Positions 31,585 to 41,457 of a stretch of DNA of 64,000 nucleotides are shown one piece after another. The notes below the pieces were generated by a model. That model made no database searches. It saw nothing but the letters and a program-made list of their open reading frames with translations, and was not told where the DNA came from. This DNA comes from Anaerobium acetethylicum (lineage in GTDB: Bacteria; Bacillota; Clostridia; Lachnospirales; Lachnospiraceae), in the NCBI RefSeq assembly GCF_900096945.1, contig NZ_FMKA01000001.1, positions 248,001 to 312,000 on the forward strand, written 5' to 3'. Numbering within the stretch: position 1 is the stretch's first letter; each line of letters starts with the position of its first letter. The translations under genes were made by a program, and so were the position numbers.

Positions 31585-33741
31585 CTACACAATTCGTTTG
31601 AATTTCTTTTCTAATTCATAATTTGACATGGAGATGATCGTGGGCCTGCCGTGAGGACAGTTATACGGATTTTCCAGCTCAAGAAGCTCGTCGATCAGAG
31701 CCTCTGCCTCGGAAAATGAAATCCGCTGTTTTCCTTTGACTGCAGCCTTACACGACATTGAGGCAATCTTCTCATTCACCATATCCGGGCTTCCGCTTGC
31801 AAGTCCGTCTGACAGCCCGTCTATCATTTCTATCAGCAGATTCTTCTGGGCTATGCCGAAGAGATTGTCCGGGACCGCTCTGACTGCATATTCTTTGCCT
31901 CCGAAGTGCTCAATTTCAAATCCTATGGCCGCGAAACTGTCCATATGTTTCCTGAAAAGCTCCTCCTCCTGCATGCTCAATGTGAGGATGATTGGGGGGC
32001 TGATGATCTGCGAACTGTATTCCTTCTTTTTCAGGGAATTCATGGTCCTTTCAAACAGTACCTTTTCATGGGCAGCATGCTGGTCGATGATGAAGAGTTT
32101 ATCCTTGAACTGGACAAGCCAGTAGGTATCGAACACCTGGCCAATGATCCTGTGTTCTGCCCGGGACTCTTTTGCAAGAAGCTTCTCGTCGAAAAGGTTC
32201 AATTGCTGCGTGCCTGACGAAGCTGCTTCCTGCACCCCGCTTTCCTGCACCTGGATCTCAGATTCTGCTGCCTGCCTGCTGTCAGCTTGAGTCTGTTCTG
32301 ATTTCTGTATGTTCTCAGCTTCAGGCTGTTCTGATGCCTGTATGTTCTCAGCTTCAGGCTGTTCTGCCGCCTGCATGTTCTCAGCTTCATACTTTTCTGC
32401 CCGCATGCCCCTGGTTTCAGGCGCTGGCGTATTCTGATTGGCAACCGGATGCTTTCCTGCCATCGCTGTTCCGATATCTGCTGTTGGAATCTCAACTGCC
32501 GACACACTACCCATAACCGGCACAACATCATCCTGCCGCCTTACTGACCCTGCTGCACTTTTTACTGTCTCCGGTCTGGATGAATATGCCTTGCTCTCCC
32601 TTACCGCATCCTGCTGCCTTGTCCTCTCGCCCATTTCACAGAGCTGTCTGAGCCTGTTCTTTTCAAATGGCTCGGGGGCAGATGTTTTAGGCGTGCTGCC
32701 GGTCTGGTTTTTTGTCCTGTTTCCGGAAGCAAAGCTCACTTCAGGGATAAGCTCCCGTCTTGCAAGACCTTCGGAAACCGCGCTGCATATGCTTTTATAG
32801 ACGTCCTCCTGGTTGCTGAAGCGCAGCTCCATCTTTGTAGGATGGACATTCACATCAAGAAATTCACCATCAATTTTAATATGCAGCGCAGTGAATGGAT
32901 ATTTGTGCTGCATCATATATGATTTATAAGCATCCTCGATCGCCTTAGAAACGACTCCGCTTTTAATGTATCTGCCGTTAATATAATAATTCTCATAATT
33001 TCTGTTTCCCCTTGAAACAACAGGTTTTCCAATATAGCCTTCCAGTTTGATGACCCCCATGTCGGCATCTATGGGAATAAGATGGCTGGCAATCTCCCTT
33101 CCATACACATTGTATATGATATCCTTGAGCTTCGTATTGCCCGAAGTATGAAGCTTAATCTGTCCGTTATTGATGAACTTGAAAGAGATATCGGGGTGGG
33201 AAAGTGCAAGCCTCTCCATGAGGTCGCTTATATAGCCCGCTTCTGTAACGGGAGATTTGAGGAATTTCCGCCTTACGGGGGTATTATAGAAAAGATTCCT
33301 GATTATAAAGGTTGTCCCTTCAGGCGCACCGATTTCTTCCATTGATTTTTCAAATCCGCCTTCAATCACATACCTTATGCCAGTAAGCCCTGCTGCCGTT
33401 TTTGTAATGAGCTCAACCTGAGCGACTGCCGCAATGCTTGACAAAGCTTCTCCCCTGAATCCCAGGGAGGAAACTCCGGCAAGATCCTCAACTGACTTGA
33501 TCTTGCTTGTGGAATGGCGAAGGAACGCAAGTTTCACATCGTCCTTGTAGATTCCCCCTCCATTGTCGGTTATCCTGATAAAGCTTGTTCCGCCTTCTTT
33601 GATATCGACTGTTATGGCAGTCGCCCCTGCATCGATTGCGTTTTCAACAAGCTCCTTTACAACGGAGGCGGGCCGCTCTATCACTTCGCCGGCAGCGATT
33701 TTATCAATTGTATTCTGGTCGAGTACTGTTATTTTAGACAT
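31585..33741 (-). CDS. mutL: DNA mismatch repair protein MutL
   Basis: 718 residues. The N-terminal GHKL ATPase (1-330) has ELVENAIDAGA, DNGGGI and GFRGEALSSIAAV. A long, poorly conserved linker (about 340-545) holds tandem copies of an 11-residue Gln/Glu/Ala unit. The C-terminal dimerisation and nuclease domain carries the metal motif DQHAAHEKVLFE near 555, ACR-like SCKAAVKG and CPHGRP, so the endonuclease should be active, as in organisms without MutH. Start follows GGAGG. mutS lies 78 bp upstream, miaA downstream. Confidence 0.96.
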   Translation of the reverse strand: MSKITVLDQNTIDKIAAGEVIERPASVVKELVENAIDAGATAITVDIKEGGTSFIRITDNGGGIYKDDVKLAFLRHSTSKIKSVEDLAGVSSLGFRGEALSSIAAVAQVELITKTAAGLTGIRYVIEGGFEKSMEEIGAPEGTTFIIRNLFYNTPVRRKFLKSPVTEAGYISDLMERLALSHPDISFKFINNGQIKLHTSGNTKLKDIIYNVYGREIASHLIPIDADMGVIKLEGYIGKPVVSRGNRNYENYYINGRYIKSGVVSKAIEDAYKSYMMQHKYPFTALHIKIDGEFLDVNVHPTKMELRFSNQEDVYKSICSAVSEGLARRELIPEVSFASGNRTKNQTGSTPKTSAPEPFEKNRLRQLCEMGERTRQQDAVRESKAYSSRPETVKSAAGSVRRQDDVVPVMGSVSAVEIPTADIGTAMAGKHPVANQNTPAPETRGMRAEKYEAENMQAAEQPEAENIQASEQPEAENIQKSEQTQADSRQAAESEIQVQESGVQEAASSGTQQLNLFDEKLLAKESRAEHRIIGQVFDTYWLVQFKDKLFIIDQHAAHEKVLFERTMNSLKKKEYSSQIISPPIILTLSMQEEELFRKHMDSFAAIGFEIEHFGGKEYAVRAVPDNLFGIAQKNLLIEMIDGLSDGLASGSPDMVNEKIASMSCKAAVKGKQRISFSEAEALIDELLELENPYNCPHGRPTIISMSNYELEKKFKRIV
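32280..32385 (-). repeat. 33-bp tandem repeat in the mutL linker
   Basis: About three copies of a 33-bp unit coding for the pattern AENIQ.SEQPE (11 residues). The DNA copies are nearly identical, pointing to recent expansion in the disordered linker. Confidence 0.75.
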
Positions 33742-33819
33742 TCTTACCTCCGTTTCTTAAAGTTCAGCATATCAGCTGTATGCCTTCTGTATCGTTACAG
33801 CCGGAATATCCGAAAACTG

Positions 33820-36471
33820 CTACCATCTGTTCTTTATTTTGTTCTGAAGCCTGTATACCGTATTAAGGGCATCCATGGGAGTCATGTTCCCTATGTCAAG
33901 ATCTCTGAGTTCGAGTATGATGTCGTCGTCTTTGACTGTATCAAAAAGTGAAATCTGTTCAAGATCGACTATATCTGCAATCCTGTTTTTCTGCCCGTCA
34001 GTCCTTAATCCTGTCTTCACAATGATATCCTTTGCCTTAAGGGTGATGTCCGCATCGCTGAGCTCCTCAACGAGCTCCTTTGCCCTTACGATTACGGATT
34101 CAGGAACTCCTGCCAGCTTCGCAACCTGTATTCCGTAGCTCTTGTCGGCCCCGCCCTTAACGATTTTCCTCAGAAATACGATATCGTCTCCCTGTTCCTT
34201 TACAGCGATGCAGTAGTTATTGACGCTGTTCAGTTTGCCTTCCAGTTCCGTCAGCTCATGGTAATGGGTTGCAAACAGGGTCTTAGCTCCCAGAAGCTTC
34301 GGATTGCTGATGTGCTCCACTACCGCCCATGCGATGCTGAGCCCGTCAAACGTACTAGTACCCCTTCCTATTTCGTCCAGAATCAGAAGGCTGTTCTTTG
34401 TTGCATTCCTGAGTATGTTTGCTACCTCGGTCATCTCCACCATAAAGGTGCTCTGTCCGGAAGCCAGGTCATCAGATGCTCCTACCCTTGTGAAAATCCT
34501 GTCGCAGATTCCGATATCGGCGCTTTCTGCGGGTACAAAGCTTCCAATCTGTGCCATCAGCACAATCAGAGCCGTCTGTCTCATGTAAGTAGATTTTCCA
34601 GCCATATTAGGTCCTGTGATGATTGAAATCCTGTTTGAGCTGTTATCAAGGAATGTATCATTTGCAATGAACATGTCATTGCTGATCATCTTCTCCACAA
34701 CCGGATGACGGCCGTTCCTGATATCAATTACTCCCCTGCTGTTGATCTTCGGCCGCACATAGCCGTTTCTTTCTGCTACGAGCGCGAGGGATGCAAACAC
34801 ATCTGTTTTTGCGATGGCCTTCGCCGCAGCCTGTATGCGGATGACCTCATGGGAAACCCTGTTCCTGATCTGGGAAAACAGGTCATATTCAAGGGCAAAA
34901 AGCTTGTCCTCGGCACCCAGGATAATATCCTCGAGTTCCTTCAGCTCCGGAGTTATATAACGTTCTGCATTTGCCAGCGTCTGCTTTCTTGTAAAGTAAT
35001 CAGGAACCTGGCCCTTATATGAATTCGTCACTTCCAGGTAATAGCCGAACACCTTGTTGTATTTGATCTTAAGGTTCTTGATTCCGGTCTTTTCTTTCTC
35101 TTTTTCTTCAAGCTCAGCCAGCCATACCTTGCCTTCGGTTTTTGCATGCCTGTACTTGTCGATATCCTCGTTGCAGCCTTCCCTTATGATGCCGCCTTCT
35201 TTCACTGTGATCGGCGGTTCATCCACGATTGCATTTAAGATAAGGTCATAGATATCGTCCAGAGTATCCAATTCATCATGGATCTCCTTCAGAAGGCCTG
35301 ACTTAAAGCTTTTCAGGATGAATTTTATATGGGGCAGCATCTCCAGGGAATTCCGGAAGGCTATCATATCCCTCGGATTGGCAGACTGGTAGCTTATCCT
35401 GCTCACAAGGCGCTCAAGGTCGTAAACCGGATTCAGGTATTCCCTGATTTCCTCCCTTGAAATGACATTCCCGTTCAGTTCCTCTATGGCATCAAGGCGC
35501 GCTGAGATATCGGTCTTCTCAATCAGCGGCTGCTCTATGAAGGTACGGAGCATTCTTGCTCCCATGGCTGTCTTTGTTTTATCGAGGACCCATAAAAGGG
35601 ATCCCTTTTTCTGCTTTTCCCTCATGGTTTCAGAAAGTTCCAGGTTCCTTCTTGTTGAGCTGTCGATGATCATGAATTTTCCAGTGGAATACGGATTGAT
35701 CGAAGTCAGATGGGAAAGAGATGTCTTCTGTGTTTCGTAAAGGTATTTCAAAAGGGCGCCTGCCCCTATCATGCCGCAATCATATTCTGCAAGCCCCAGG
35801 CCCGCCAGATCCTTCACTTTGAAATGTTCCATCAGAGTACGCCTGCACATCTCATCATCAAAAAACCAGGGTTCCAGTGGGTAGATTGTAATTCCCATCC
35901 GGAATTTAAGGTCTTCAATGTCAACTCCGCTGACAAAGAAGGCATCGTTGCAGACCAGTTCCGTCGGTGCAAACTTATGTATCTCATCCATTAGTTTCCG
36001 CTCAGAATCCACTTCCGTCACAAAATAATCGCCCGTCGTAACATCGGCTGTGGAGATTCCGAAACGGTCTTCGAGATAGACGACGCACATCAGATAATTG
36101 TTTCTGGTCGCATCGAGAGCCTGGATATTCAGGTTCGTTCCAGGCGTTACGATCCTTACAACTTCCCTCTTTACAAGCCCCTTCGCCGTTTTCGGGTCTT
36201 CGACCTGTTCGCCTATGGCAACCTTATAGCCTTTCGACACAAGTTTGTTCAGGTATCCGTCTACCGCATGGTAGGGAATCCCGCACATGGGTGCTCTCTC
36301 TTCCTGACCGCAGTCCTTTCCGGTCAGTGTAATTTCAAGTTCTCTGGATGCTGTAACCGCATCCTCAAAGAACATCTCATAAAAATCTCCTAATCTATAA
36401 AATAAAATGCAGTCACTGTACTGTTTCTTCGTTTCCATGTACTGCTGCATCATTGGAGTAAGCTGTGCCAA
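33820..36471 (-). CDS. mutS: DNA mismatch repair protein MutS
   Basis: Recognises mismatches and small loops and recruits MutL. 883 residues. The mismatch-binding domain has YRLGDFYEMFFEDA with the Phe-x-Glu wedge near residue 30-40. Core and clamp helices span the middle. The ATPase has GPNMAGKSTYMRQ near 617 and DEIGRGTSTFDGLSIAW near 697. The short C-terminal region ends after YRLQNKIKNRW. The start is a TTG at 36471, with GAGGG about 10 nt upstream. It is followed by mutL. A SulP gene separates it from miaB, which is adjacent to mutS in many relatives. Confidence 0.97.
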   Translation of the reverse strand: MAQLTPMMQQYMETKKQYSDCILFYRLGDFYEMFFEDAVTASRELEITLTGKDCGQEERAPMCGIPYHAVDGYLNKLVSKGYKVAIGEQVEDPKTAKGLVKREVVRIVTPGTNLNIQALDATRNNYLMCVVYLEDRFGISTADVTTGDYFVTEVDSERKLMDEIHKFAPTELVCNDAFFVSGVDIEDLKFRMGITIYPLEPWFFDDEMCRRTLMEHFKVKDLAGLGLAEYDCGMIGAGALLKYLYETQKTSLSHLTSINPYSTGKFMIIDSSTRRNLELSETMREKQKKGSLLWVLDKTKTAMGARMLRTFIEQPLIEKTDISARLDAIEELNGNVISREEIREYLNPVYDLERLVSRISYQSANPRDMIAFRNSLEMLPHIKFILKSFKSGLLKEIHDELDTLDDIYDLILNAIVDEPPITVKEGGIIREGCNEDIDKYRHAKTEGKVWLAELEEKEKEKTGIKNLKIKYNKVFGYYLEVTNSYKGQVPDYFTRKQTLANAERYITPELKELEDIILGAEDKLFALEYDLFSQIRNRVSHEVIRIQAAAKAIAKTDVFASLALVAERNGYVRPKINSRGVIDIRNGRHPVVEKMISNDMFIANDTFLDNSSNRISIITGPNMAGKSTYMRQTALIVLMAQIGSFVPAESADIGICDRIFTRVGASDDLASGQSTFMVEMTEVANILRNATKNSLLILDEIGRGTSTFDGLSIAWAVVEHISNPKLLGAKTLFATHYHELTELEGKLNSVNNYCIAVKEQGDDIVFLRKIVKGGADKSYGIQVAKLAGVPESVIVRAKELVEELSDADITLKAKDIIVKTGLRTDGQKNRIADIVDLEQISLFDTVKDDDIILELRDLDIGNMTPMDALNTVYRLQNKIKNRW

Positions 36472-36546
36472 AATAATCGCCCTCTCTTTTCGTTAATTTA
36501 AATGCATTTTACATTCCATTATAGCATTGAAACATTGGTTAATAAA

Positions 36547-36583
36547 GAAAAAAATTGCACGGGTCTGCATCCGCGCAATTTTT
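36547..36583 (-). terminator. Intrinsic terminator after sulP
   Basis: AAAAATTGC (36550-36558) pairs with GCAATTTTT (36575-36583). On the minus strand the stem ends in a T-rich run, between the sulP stop and the mutS start. Confidence 0.75.
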
Positions 36584-36609
36584 CTGTGTCTTTTTCAGGC
36601 ATCCTGTCG

Positions 36610-38274
36610 TTATTCTGTTTTAAGCTGTGCCGCCCTTTCCAGAGCCGCATCGATATTTTCGCTGAAATTTTCAGCTCCTATTTCCTTGTCGAATCCAGCC
36701 TTTACCATAACGGACATCGGCTGTTCCTGTACATGGGAAAGGATCAGTGTGATGTTCTTTTTTCTGCATTTCTCATGTATATGTTCAAGGGATTTAAGGG
36801 CCGTCACGTCCATGGCCGGAACTCCGCCCATTCTGATGATAATGACATTTTTTGACGGTGCTGCGGATATGTTCATGAATTTGTTTGCTGCTGCGAAAAA
36901 CAGGGGCCCCACAATTTCATATACCAGAGTATTAGAAGGAACCTTCTTAAGATTGATTCTCTCCGTATCACTGGAGTCCACAGCGTCTTCGTCGCTGTCA
37001 TCCATGTATTTCCATCCCGATACCTCTGTGACTTCTGCCATTCTCTTCATGAAAAGCAGCGCTGCCAGAATCATGCCGAATTCAATAGCAACCACAAGGT
37101 CGAATATCACTGTCAGGAAGAATGTTACCAGAAGCACTATGATATCGCTTTTGGGAGCCGTCTTAATGATTTCGACAAATTCTCTCCACTCGCTCATGTT
37201 GTACGCAACCATAATGAGCACTGCCGCCAGGGTAGGCATGGGTATCAGGGCCGCCAGCGGCATAAGCGCCAGAAGGATCAGCAGCAGTGTGACAGAATGG
37301 ACCATTCCGGCTACCGGAGTGCGTCCTCCGTTCTTTACGTTTGCAGCAGTCCTGGCAATCGCTCCCGTTGCAGGGATTCCGCCGAACAGTCCTGACATCA
37401 CGTTGCCTGCACCCTGGGCAATCAGTTCCATATTCGACCTGTGCCTGCTGCCAATCATTCCGTCTGATACGACACAGGAAAGAAGGGATTCAACACCTGC
37501 CAGAATCGCAATGGTAAATGCAGGCCTGAGAAGTTCCTGCATAGTAGCAAAATCAGTTTTTGGAAGTGCGAATTTAGGAAATTCCGAAGAAAGCTCACCA
37601 AATACGCTTCCGATTGTATTCACATCCATTTTCGTAAATTTTACGATAAGGGTCGTCACGATGATTGCTATAAGGGAACCTGGAATCTTTCCTGTCACCT
37701 TAGGCCAGACTATTAGGATTGCAAGTGAGACAGCTCCAATAATCAGGGCTGACACATTCACTGTGGTAATATGTTCTGCATAAGCCTCCATCTTTTCAAT
37801 GAATTCCGATGGCACTGCCGCCATGTCGAGACCCAGGAAATCTTTGATCTGTCCGGCAAATATACCGATTGCTATGCCGCCGGTAAATCCCGTTGTAATC
37901 GTATAGGGAATATATTTGATCAGGCTTCCGAATTTTAAAAATCCCATGATTACAAGCATGATGCCGGCCATAATTGTAGCAACCGTCAGACCATCCATTC
38001 CATAATCTGCCACAATGCCGTAGATGATTACGACAAAGGCAGCAGTTGGGCCTCCGATCTGCACCCGGCTTCCTCCCAGGAATGAGATGAAGAATCCCGC
38101 GATGATTGCAGTGTAGAGTCCCTGCTCAGGATTGACGCCTGATGCGATTGCCAGAGCAATGGAGAGGGGTAATGCTATGATTGCTACTATAATTCCGGCT
38201 ATCACGTCCTTGATGAACTGCTCCCTGGTGTATGTTTTCATTGTTGAAAATAGTTTTGGTTTGATTTTATACAT
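36610..38274 (-). CDS. SulP family anion permease with STAS domain
   Basis: 554-residue SLC26/SulP transporter. About twelve hydrophobic segments span residues 20-430, with the family motif GLYTAIIAGFFISFLGGSRVQIGGPTAAF split around residue 55-85 and GGIPATGAIARTAANVKNGGRTPVAG near 330. A C-terminal STAS domain (about 455-550) contains IIIRMGGVPAMDVTALKSLE. Substrates in the family include sulfate, bicarbonate and dicarboxylates; none can be chosen here. Start follows TAGGAGG. It has its own promoter (38342-38370) and terminator, so it is an independent unit placed between miaB and mutS. Confidence 0.93.
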   Translation of the reverse strand: MYKIKPKLFSTMKTYTREQFIKDVIAGIIVAIIALPLSIALAIASGVNPEQGLYTAIIAGFFISFLGGSRVQIGGPTAAFVVIIYGIVADYGMDGLTVATIMAGIMLVIMGFLKFGSLIKYIPYTITTGFTGGIAIGIFAGQIKDFLGLDMAAVPSEFIEKMEAYAEHITTVNVSALIIGAVSLAILIVWPKVTGKIPGSLIAIIVTTLIVKFTKMDVNTIGSVFGELSSEFPKFALPKTDFATMQELLRPAFTIAILAGVESLLSCVVSDGMIGSRHRSNMELIAQGAGNVMSGLFGGIPATGAIARTAANVKNGGRTPVAGMVHSVTLLLILLALMPLAALIPMPTLAAVLIMVAYNMSEWREFVEIIKTAPKSDIIVLLVTFFLTVIFDLVVAIEFGMILAALLFMKRMAEVTEVSGWKYMDDSDEDAVDSSDTERINLKKVPSNTLVYEIVGPLFFAAANKFMNISAAPSKNVIIIRMGGVPAMDVTALKSLEHIHEKCRKKNITLILSHVQEQPMSVMVKAGFDKEIGAENFSENIDAALERAAQLKTE

Positions 38275-38341
38275 GTAACAGACCTCCTAATTTTTTGATG
38301 TTGACAAAATCCGGTCTCTGTATGAGGCCTACAATTAAACA

Positions 38342-38370
38342 TCATATGCCTCTAAAATGTATTTTTCAAG
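38342..38370 (-). promoter_or_regulatory. Promoter of sulP
   Basis: On the minus strand TTGAAA (38370-38365), a 17-bp spacer and TATGAT (38347-38342). The leader of about 60 nt can form a GATGTT/AACATC stem. The rest of the 369-bp gap up to 38643 is AT-rich and holds the miaB terminator and a palindromic repeat. Confidence 0.6.
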
Positions 38371-38560
38371 GGACTTATTAGGATTTTATGCATTTTTATT
38401 AAATTTATATAAATTATCTTAAATTTTTCGGACGGTTTTTATTGACTATTCAATTATTCTTTTGATTTGAGTCAATTGTGAATCAACATCCGAAGAAGAG
38501 GCAGCCTTTGGATTTCTGTATGTCAGCTCTGGGATTTCAAATCAACTTTTCTACGAGAAA

Positions 38561-38592
38561 AAAACCGGACTCCAGTAACGGCATCCGGTTTT
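38561..38592 (-). terminator. Intrinsic terminator after miaB
   Basis: AAAACCGGA (38561-38569) pairs with TCCGGTTTT (38584-38592). The minus strand continues with a T-run. Confidence 0.75.
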
Positions 38593-38603
38593 CTGTATAC
38601 TCA

Positions 38604-38643
38604 GTATGTAACTATCCAGGACTACGTCCTTCATAGTCACATA
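38604..38643. repeat. Palindromic repeat (hairpin 3 type), downstream of miaB
   Basis: GTATGTAACTAT..AGGAC and GTCCT..ATAGTCACATAC form a 40-bp imperfect palindrome. It matches the palindromes at 1219-1253 and 42315-42349. Confidence 0.75.
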
Positions 38644-40089
38644 CTAGTTCTGTACAGCTTCCCCCATATAATAGAATCCATGGCATTTGTTCAGTTTGAC
38701 AGCTTTCATCTGTCCGATCATTGACTCATCGCCTGGAAAATGAACAACGATGTTATTGCTCAGTCTTCCAGTCATAAGGCTGCTGTTCTGCTCGTTCACT
38801 TCTTCAACAAGAACCTGCTGGACGGTGCCTTCATTTCTGGCAATCAATCCTGAAGAAATGCCCTGGATCTCATTGCGTAACCTGTCGAAGCGGACCTTGA
38901 TCACATCAGCAGGGATCTGGTCTTCCATAGCGGCCGCCTTTGTGCCCGTCCTCTTCGAATAGATGAACGTGTACGCGCTGTCATATCCCACTTTTCTCAC
39001 AACATCAAGGGTCTCTTCGAAATCTTCCTCGGTTTCGCCCGGGAATCCGACTATGATGTCTGTCGTAATGGATACATCAGGCACTGCTGCCTTTATCTTA
39101 TCAACGAGCCCGAGGTAATGCTCCTTCGTGTACTGCCGGTTCATTTCCTTCAGTATTCTGGAACTGCCGGACTGTACAGGAAGATGGAGATGCCTGCATA
39201 TCTTTTTAGAGTCCTTCATGACATCGATCAGCTCGTCGGAAAGGTCCTTCGGGTGAGGCGTCATGAACCTGATTCTTTCAAGCCCTTCAATCCTTTCGAT
39301 TTCCCTGAGGAGTCCTGCAAAGGTCATCGGCTCATCCAGCGTTTTCCCATAGGAGTTTACATTCTGGCCGAGCAGCATGACCTCAACAACTCCGTCCTCT
39401 ACAAGGTTCTCGATTTCCCTTACGATATCCTTAGGGTTACGGCTTCGTTCCCTTCCCCTGACGAAAGGCACGATGCAGTAGCTGCAGAAGTTGTTGCAGC
39501 CGAACATGATGTTCACCCCTGACTTGAAACTGTACTTTCTGTCCACCGGAAGGTCTTCGATTATCTTATTGGTATCTTCCCATACATCAATGATCATGCC
39601 TTTTGATTCCAGCCTGGAATCGATAAGCTCCGCCAGCTTGAAGATATTATGGGTGCCGAAGATGATATCCACATGCCTGTAGCTCTTCTTGATCTTTTCG
39701 ACTACGGCTGCTTCCTGCATCATGCACCCGCAGAGCGCTATGATCATATTCGGATTTTTGCGCTTCAGGCCGTTTAAGTGTCCAAGCCTTCCGTATACCC
39801 TCTGATTTGCATTTTCGCGGACTGTGCAGGTATTGTATATGACAAAATCCGCGTCTTCCGAATCTGTTTCCACATATCCGATTTCCTCTAAAATTCCAGT
39901 CAGCTTTTCGGAATCTCTTGCATTCATCTGGCATCCGAATGTGGTACAGTGCATCTTAAGCGGCCTGCCAAGACGCTCCGATTCGGCTTTCAGTTTTTCC
40001 CTGAGTTTAACCATAAAGTATTTCTGTCTCATTGGTTCGTCTGTCGGGACAGGGGCTCCCATTTCTATGTCATCTAAATTGTAAATCAT
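38644..40089 (-). CDS. miaB: tRNA-2-methylthio-N6-dimethylallyladenosine synthase
   Basis: Radical-SAM methylthiotransferase acting on i6A37 made by MiaA. 481 residues. The N-terminal UPF0004 domain has three cysteines in CTTFGCQMNARDS, NTCTVRENA and LCGCMMQ for the auxiliary [4Fe-4S] cluster. The radical-SAM motif FGCNNFCSYCIVPFVRGRE is near residue 195-213. A C-terminal TRAM domain (about 410-478) ends with VKLNKCHGFYYMGE. Start follows TAGGAG. It lies 20 bp after proA and ends at a repeat and terminator. Confidence 0.96.
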   Translation of the reverse strand: MIYNLDDIEMGAPVPTDEPMRQKYFMVKLREKLKAESERLGRPLKMHCTTFGCQMNARDSEKLTGILEEIGYVETDSEDADFVIYNTCTVRENANQRVYGRLGHLNGLKRKNPNMIIALCGCMMQEAAVVEKIKKSYRHVDIIFGTHNIFKLAELIDSRLESKGMIIDVWEDTNKIIEDLPVDRKYSFKSGVNIMFGCNNFCSYCIVPFVRGRERSRNPKDIVREIENLVEDGVVEVMLLGQNVNSYGKTLDEPMTFAGLLREIERIEGLERIRFMTPHPKDLSDELIDVMKDSKKICRHLHLPVQSGSSRILKEMNRQYTKEHYLGLVDKIKAAVPDVSITTDIIVGFPGETEEDFEETLDVVRKVGYDSAYTFIYSKRTGTKAAAMEDQIPADVIKVRFDRLRNEIQGISSGLIARNEGTVQQVLVEEVNEQNSSLMTGRLSNNIVVHFPGDESMIGQMKAVKLNKCHGFYYMGEAVQN

Positions 40090-40109
40090 TTCTTTCTCCT
40101 AAGTACTTC

Positions 40110-41357
40110 CTATTTCCTGATTTGTCCGTTCCCGTAAATGATGAATTTCGTCGTTGTAAGCGCTTCGAGGCCCATCGGTCCCCTTGCATGGAGCTTCTGT
40201 GTGCTTATGCCTATTTCTGCCCCGAATCCAAATTCGAACCCGTCCGTGAATCTTGTGGATGCATTTACATAAACTGCAGCAGCATCAATTTCATTCAAAA
40301 ATCGCTGTGAATTTGCGTAGTCGCTGGTGATAATCGCTTCCGAGTGCTTCGTATTATAACGGTTGATATGGCTGATGGCCTCGTCAATTCCCGAAACTGT
40401 CTTTGCGGAAATGATATAGTCCAGGTATTCCATTCCCCAGTCCTCTTCAGTTGCCTCTGTCACGGAAGGTTCTGCCGCCATCGCCTTCTTGTCGCCTCTT
40501 ATCTCCACGTTCTTTTCAGCAAGCTTTGCCGCAAGCAGAGGCATGAACCTGTCTGCTATCTTTTCATGGATTACCAGGGATTCGCAGGCATTGCACACCC
40601 CGATTCTCTGGGTCTTTGCATTGTATATGATATCCAGCGCCATGCCAAAATCAGCTGTCTCATCCACAAAGATATGGCAGTTTCCCGTTCCGGTCTCTAT
40701 AACCGGGATATTGCTGTTCTCCACAACTGCCTTGATCAGGCCTGCGCCGCCCCTTGGGATAAGGACATCTATATACTGGTTCATCCGCATGAACCCGGCA
40801 GCAGTTTCCCTGTTCGTATCTTCAATGAGCTGAATGGCATCAGCAGCAAGCCCTGTTGCCTCGAGTGCCTGCCTGATCACCTTTACGATTGCCTTGTTTG
40901 AATTTATGGCATCACTTCCGCCTTTGAGGATAACGACATTTCCTGTCTTAAAGCAAAGCCCGAAAGCATCGGCTGTTACGTTTGGCCTCGATTCATAGAT
41001 GATGCCGATTACACCAAGGGGCACCCTCTTTTTGCCTATCAGGAGACCGTTAGGGCGCTGTTTCATTGATAACACTTCACCGATAGGGTCATCAAGCCCC
41101 GCAATCTGGGTCAGGCCTTCAGCCATGGCCCTAATCCTGTCCTCTGTAAGAAGCAGCCTGTCTACAAGGCCTTCCTTCATTCCGCTGTTCCTTGCGTGTT
41201 CGATATCCATCACATTGGCTGCCAGGATTTCAGCCGACCTGTCTATAAGTTCCGATGCAACGGCTTCTAACGCCTGGTTCTTTACTCCGCAGCCCAGAGT
41301 CCTTATGGATGCTTCAGCTGCCTTTGCTTTCTGTCCGATTTCGTCTAAATTGTACAT
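40110..41357 (-). CDS. proA: Gamma-glutamyl phosphate reductase
   Basis: Reduces gamma-glutamyl phosphate, made by ProB, to glutamate semialdehyde for proline synthesis. 415 residues with an aldehyde-dehydrogenase fold. [26 protein letters not shown] (split near 115-140), [11 protein letters not shown] near 205 and the catalytic Cys in [14 protein letters not shown] near 260 are all visible. [33 protein letters not shown] forms the usual C-terminus. Start follows AGAGGAG. proB lies upstream on the same strand but is separated by ynzC and a 5-FTHF cyclo-ligase gene. Confidence 0.96.
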   Translation of the reverse strand: MYNLDEIGQKAKAAEASIRTLGCGVKNQALEAVASELIDRSAEILAANVMDIEHARNSGMKEGLVDRLLLTEDRIRAMAEGLTQIAGLDDPIGEVLSMKQRPNGLLIGKKRVPLGVIGIIYESRPNVTADAFGLCFKTGNVVILKGGSDAINSNKAIVKVIRQALEATGLAADAIQLIEDTNRETAAGFMRMNQYIDVLIPRGGAGLIKAVVENSNIPVIETGTGNCHIFVDETADFGMALDIIYNAKTQRIGVCNACESLVIHEKIADRFMPLLAAKLAEKNVEIRGDKKAMAAEPSVTEATEEDWGMEYLDYIISAKTVSGIDEAISHINRYNTKHSEAIITSDYANSQRFLNEIDAAAVYVNASTRFTDGFEFGFGAEIGISTQKLHARGPMGLEALTTTKFIIYGNGQIRK

Positions 41358-41400
41358 TTCTATTCTCCTCTTCCAGTCAGATTATATTGTAAAGGCGGAC

Positions 41401-41437
41401 GTGACTGTTCAGAACTCCTGACCTGCCAGGCGTTTTA
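41401..41437. repeat. Fragment of the three-hairpin repeat (5' part)
   Basis: GTGACTGTTCAGAACTCCTG.CCTGCCAGGCGTTTTA in the proA to 5-FTHF cyclo-ligase gap matches the start of the repeats at 1112 and 42268. Confidence 0.6.
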
Positions 41438-41457
41438 TACTTAGTCTGTCCGCTTGA

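Noticed and set aside
36527-37783. 418-residue plus-strand frame opposite sulP
   Set aside because: It is the reverse strand of a clear membrane transporter; Ser/Ala/Ile-rich with no ribosome site or family match.
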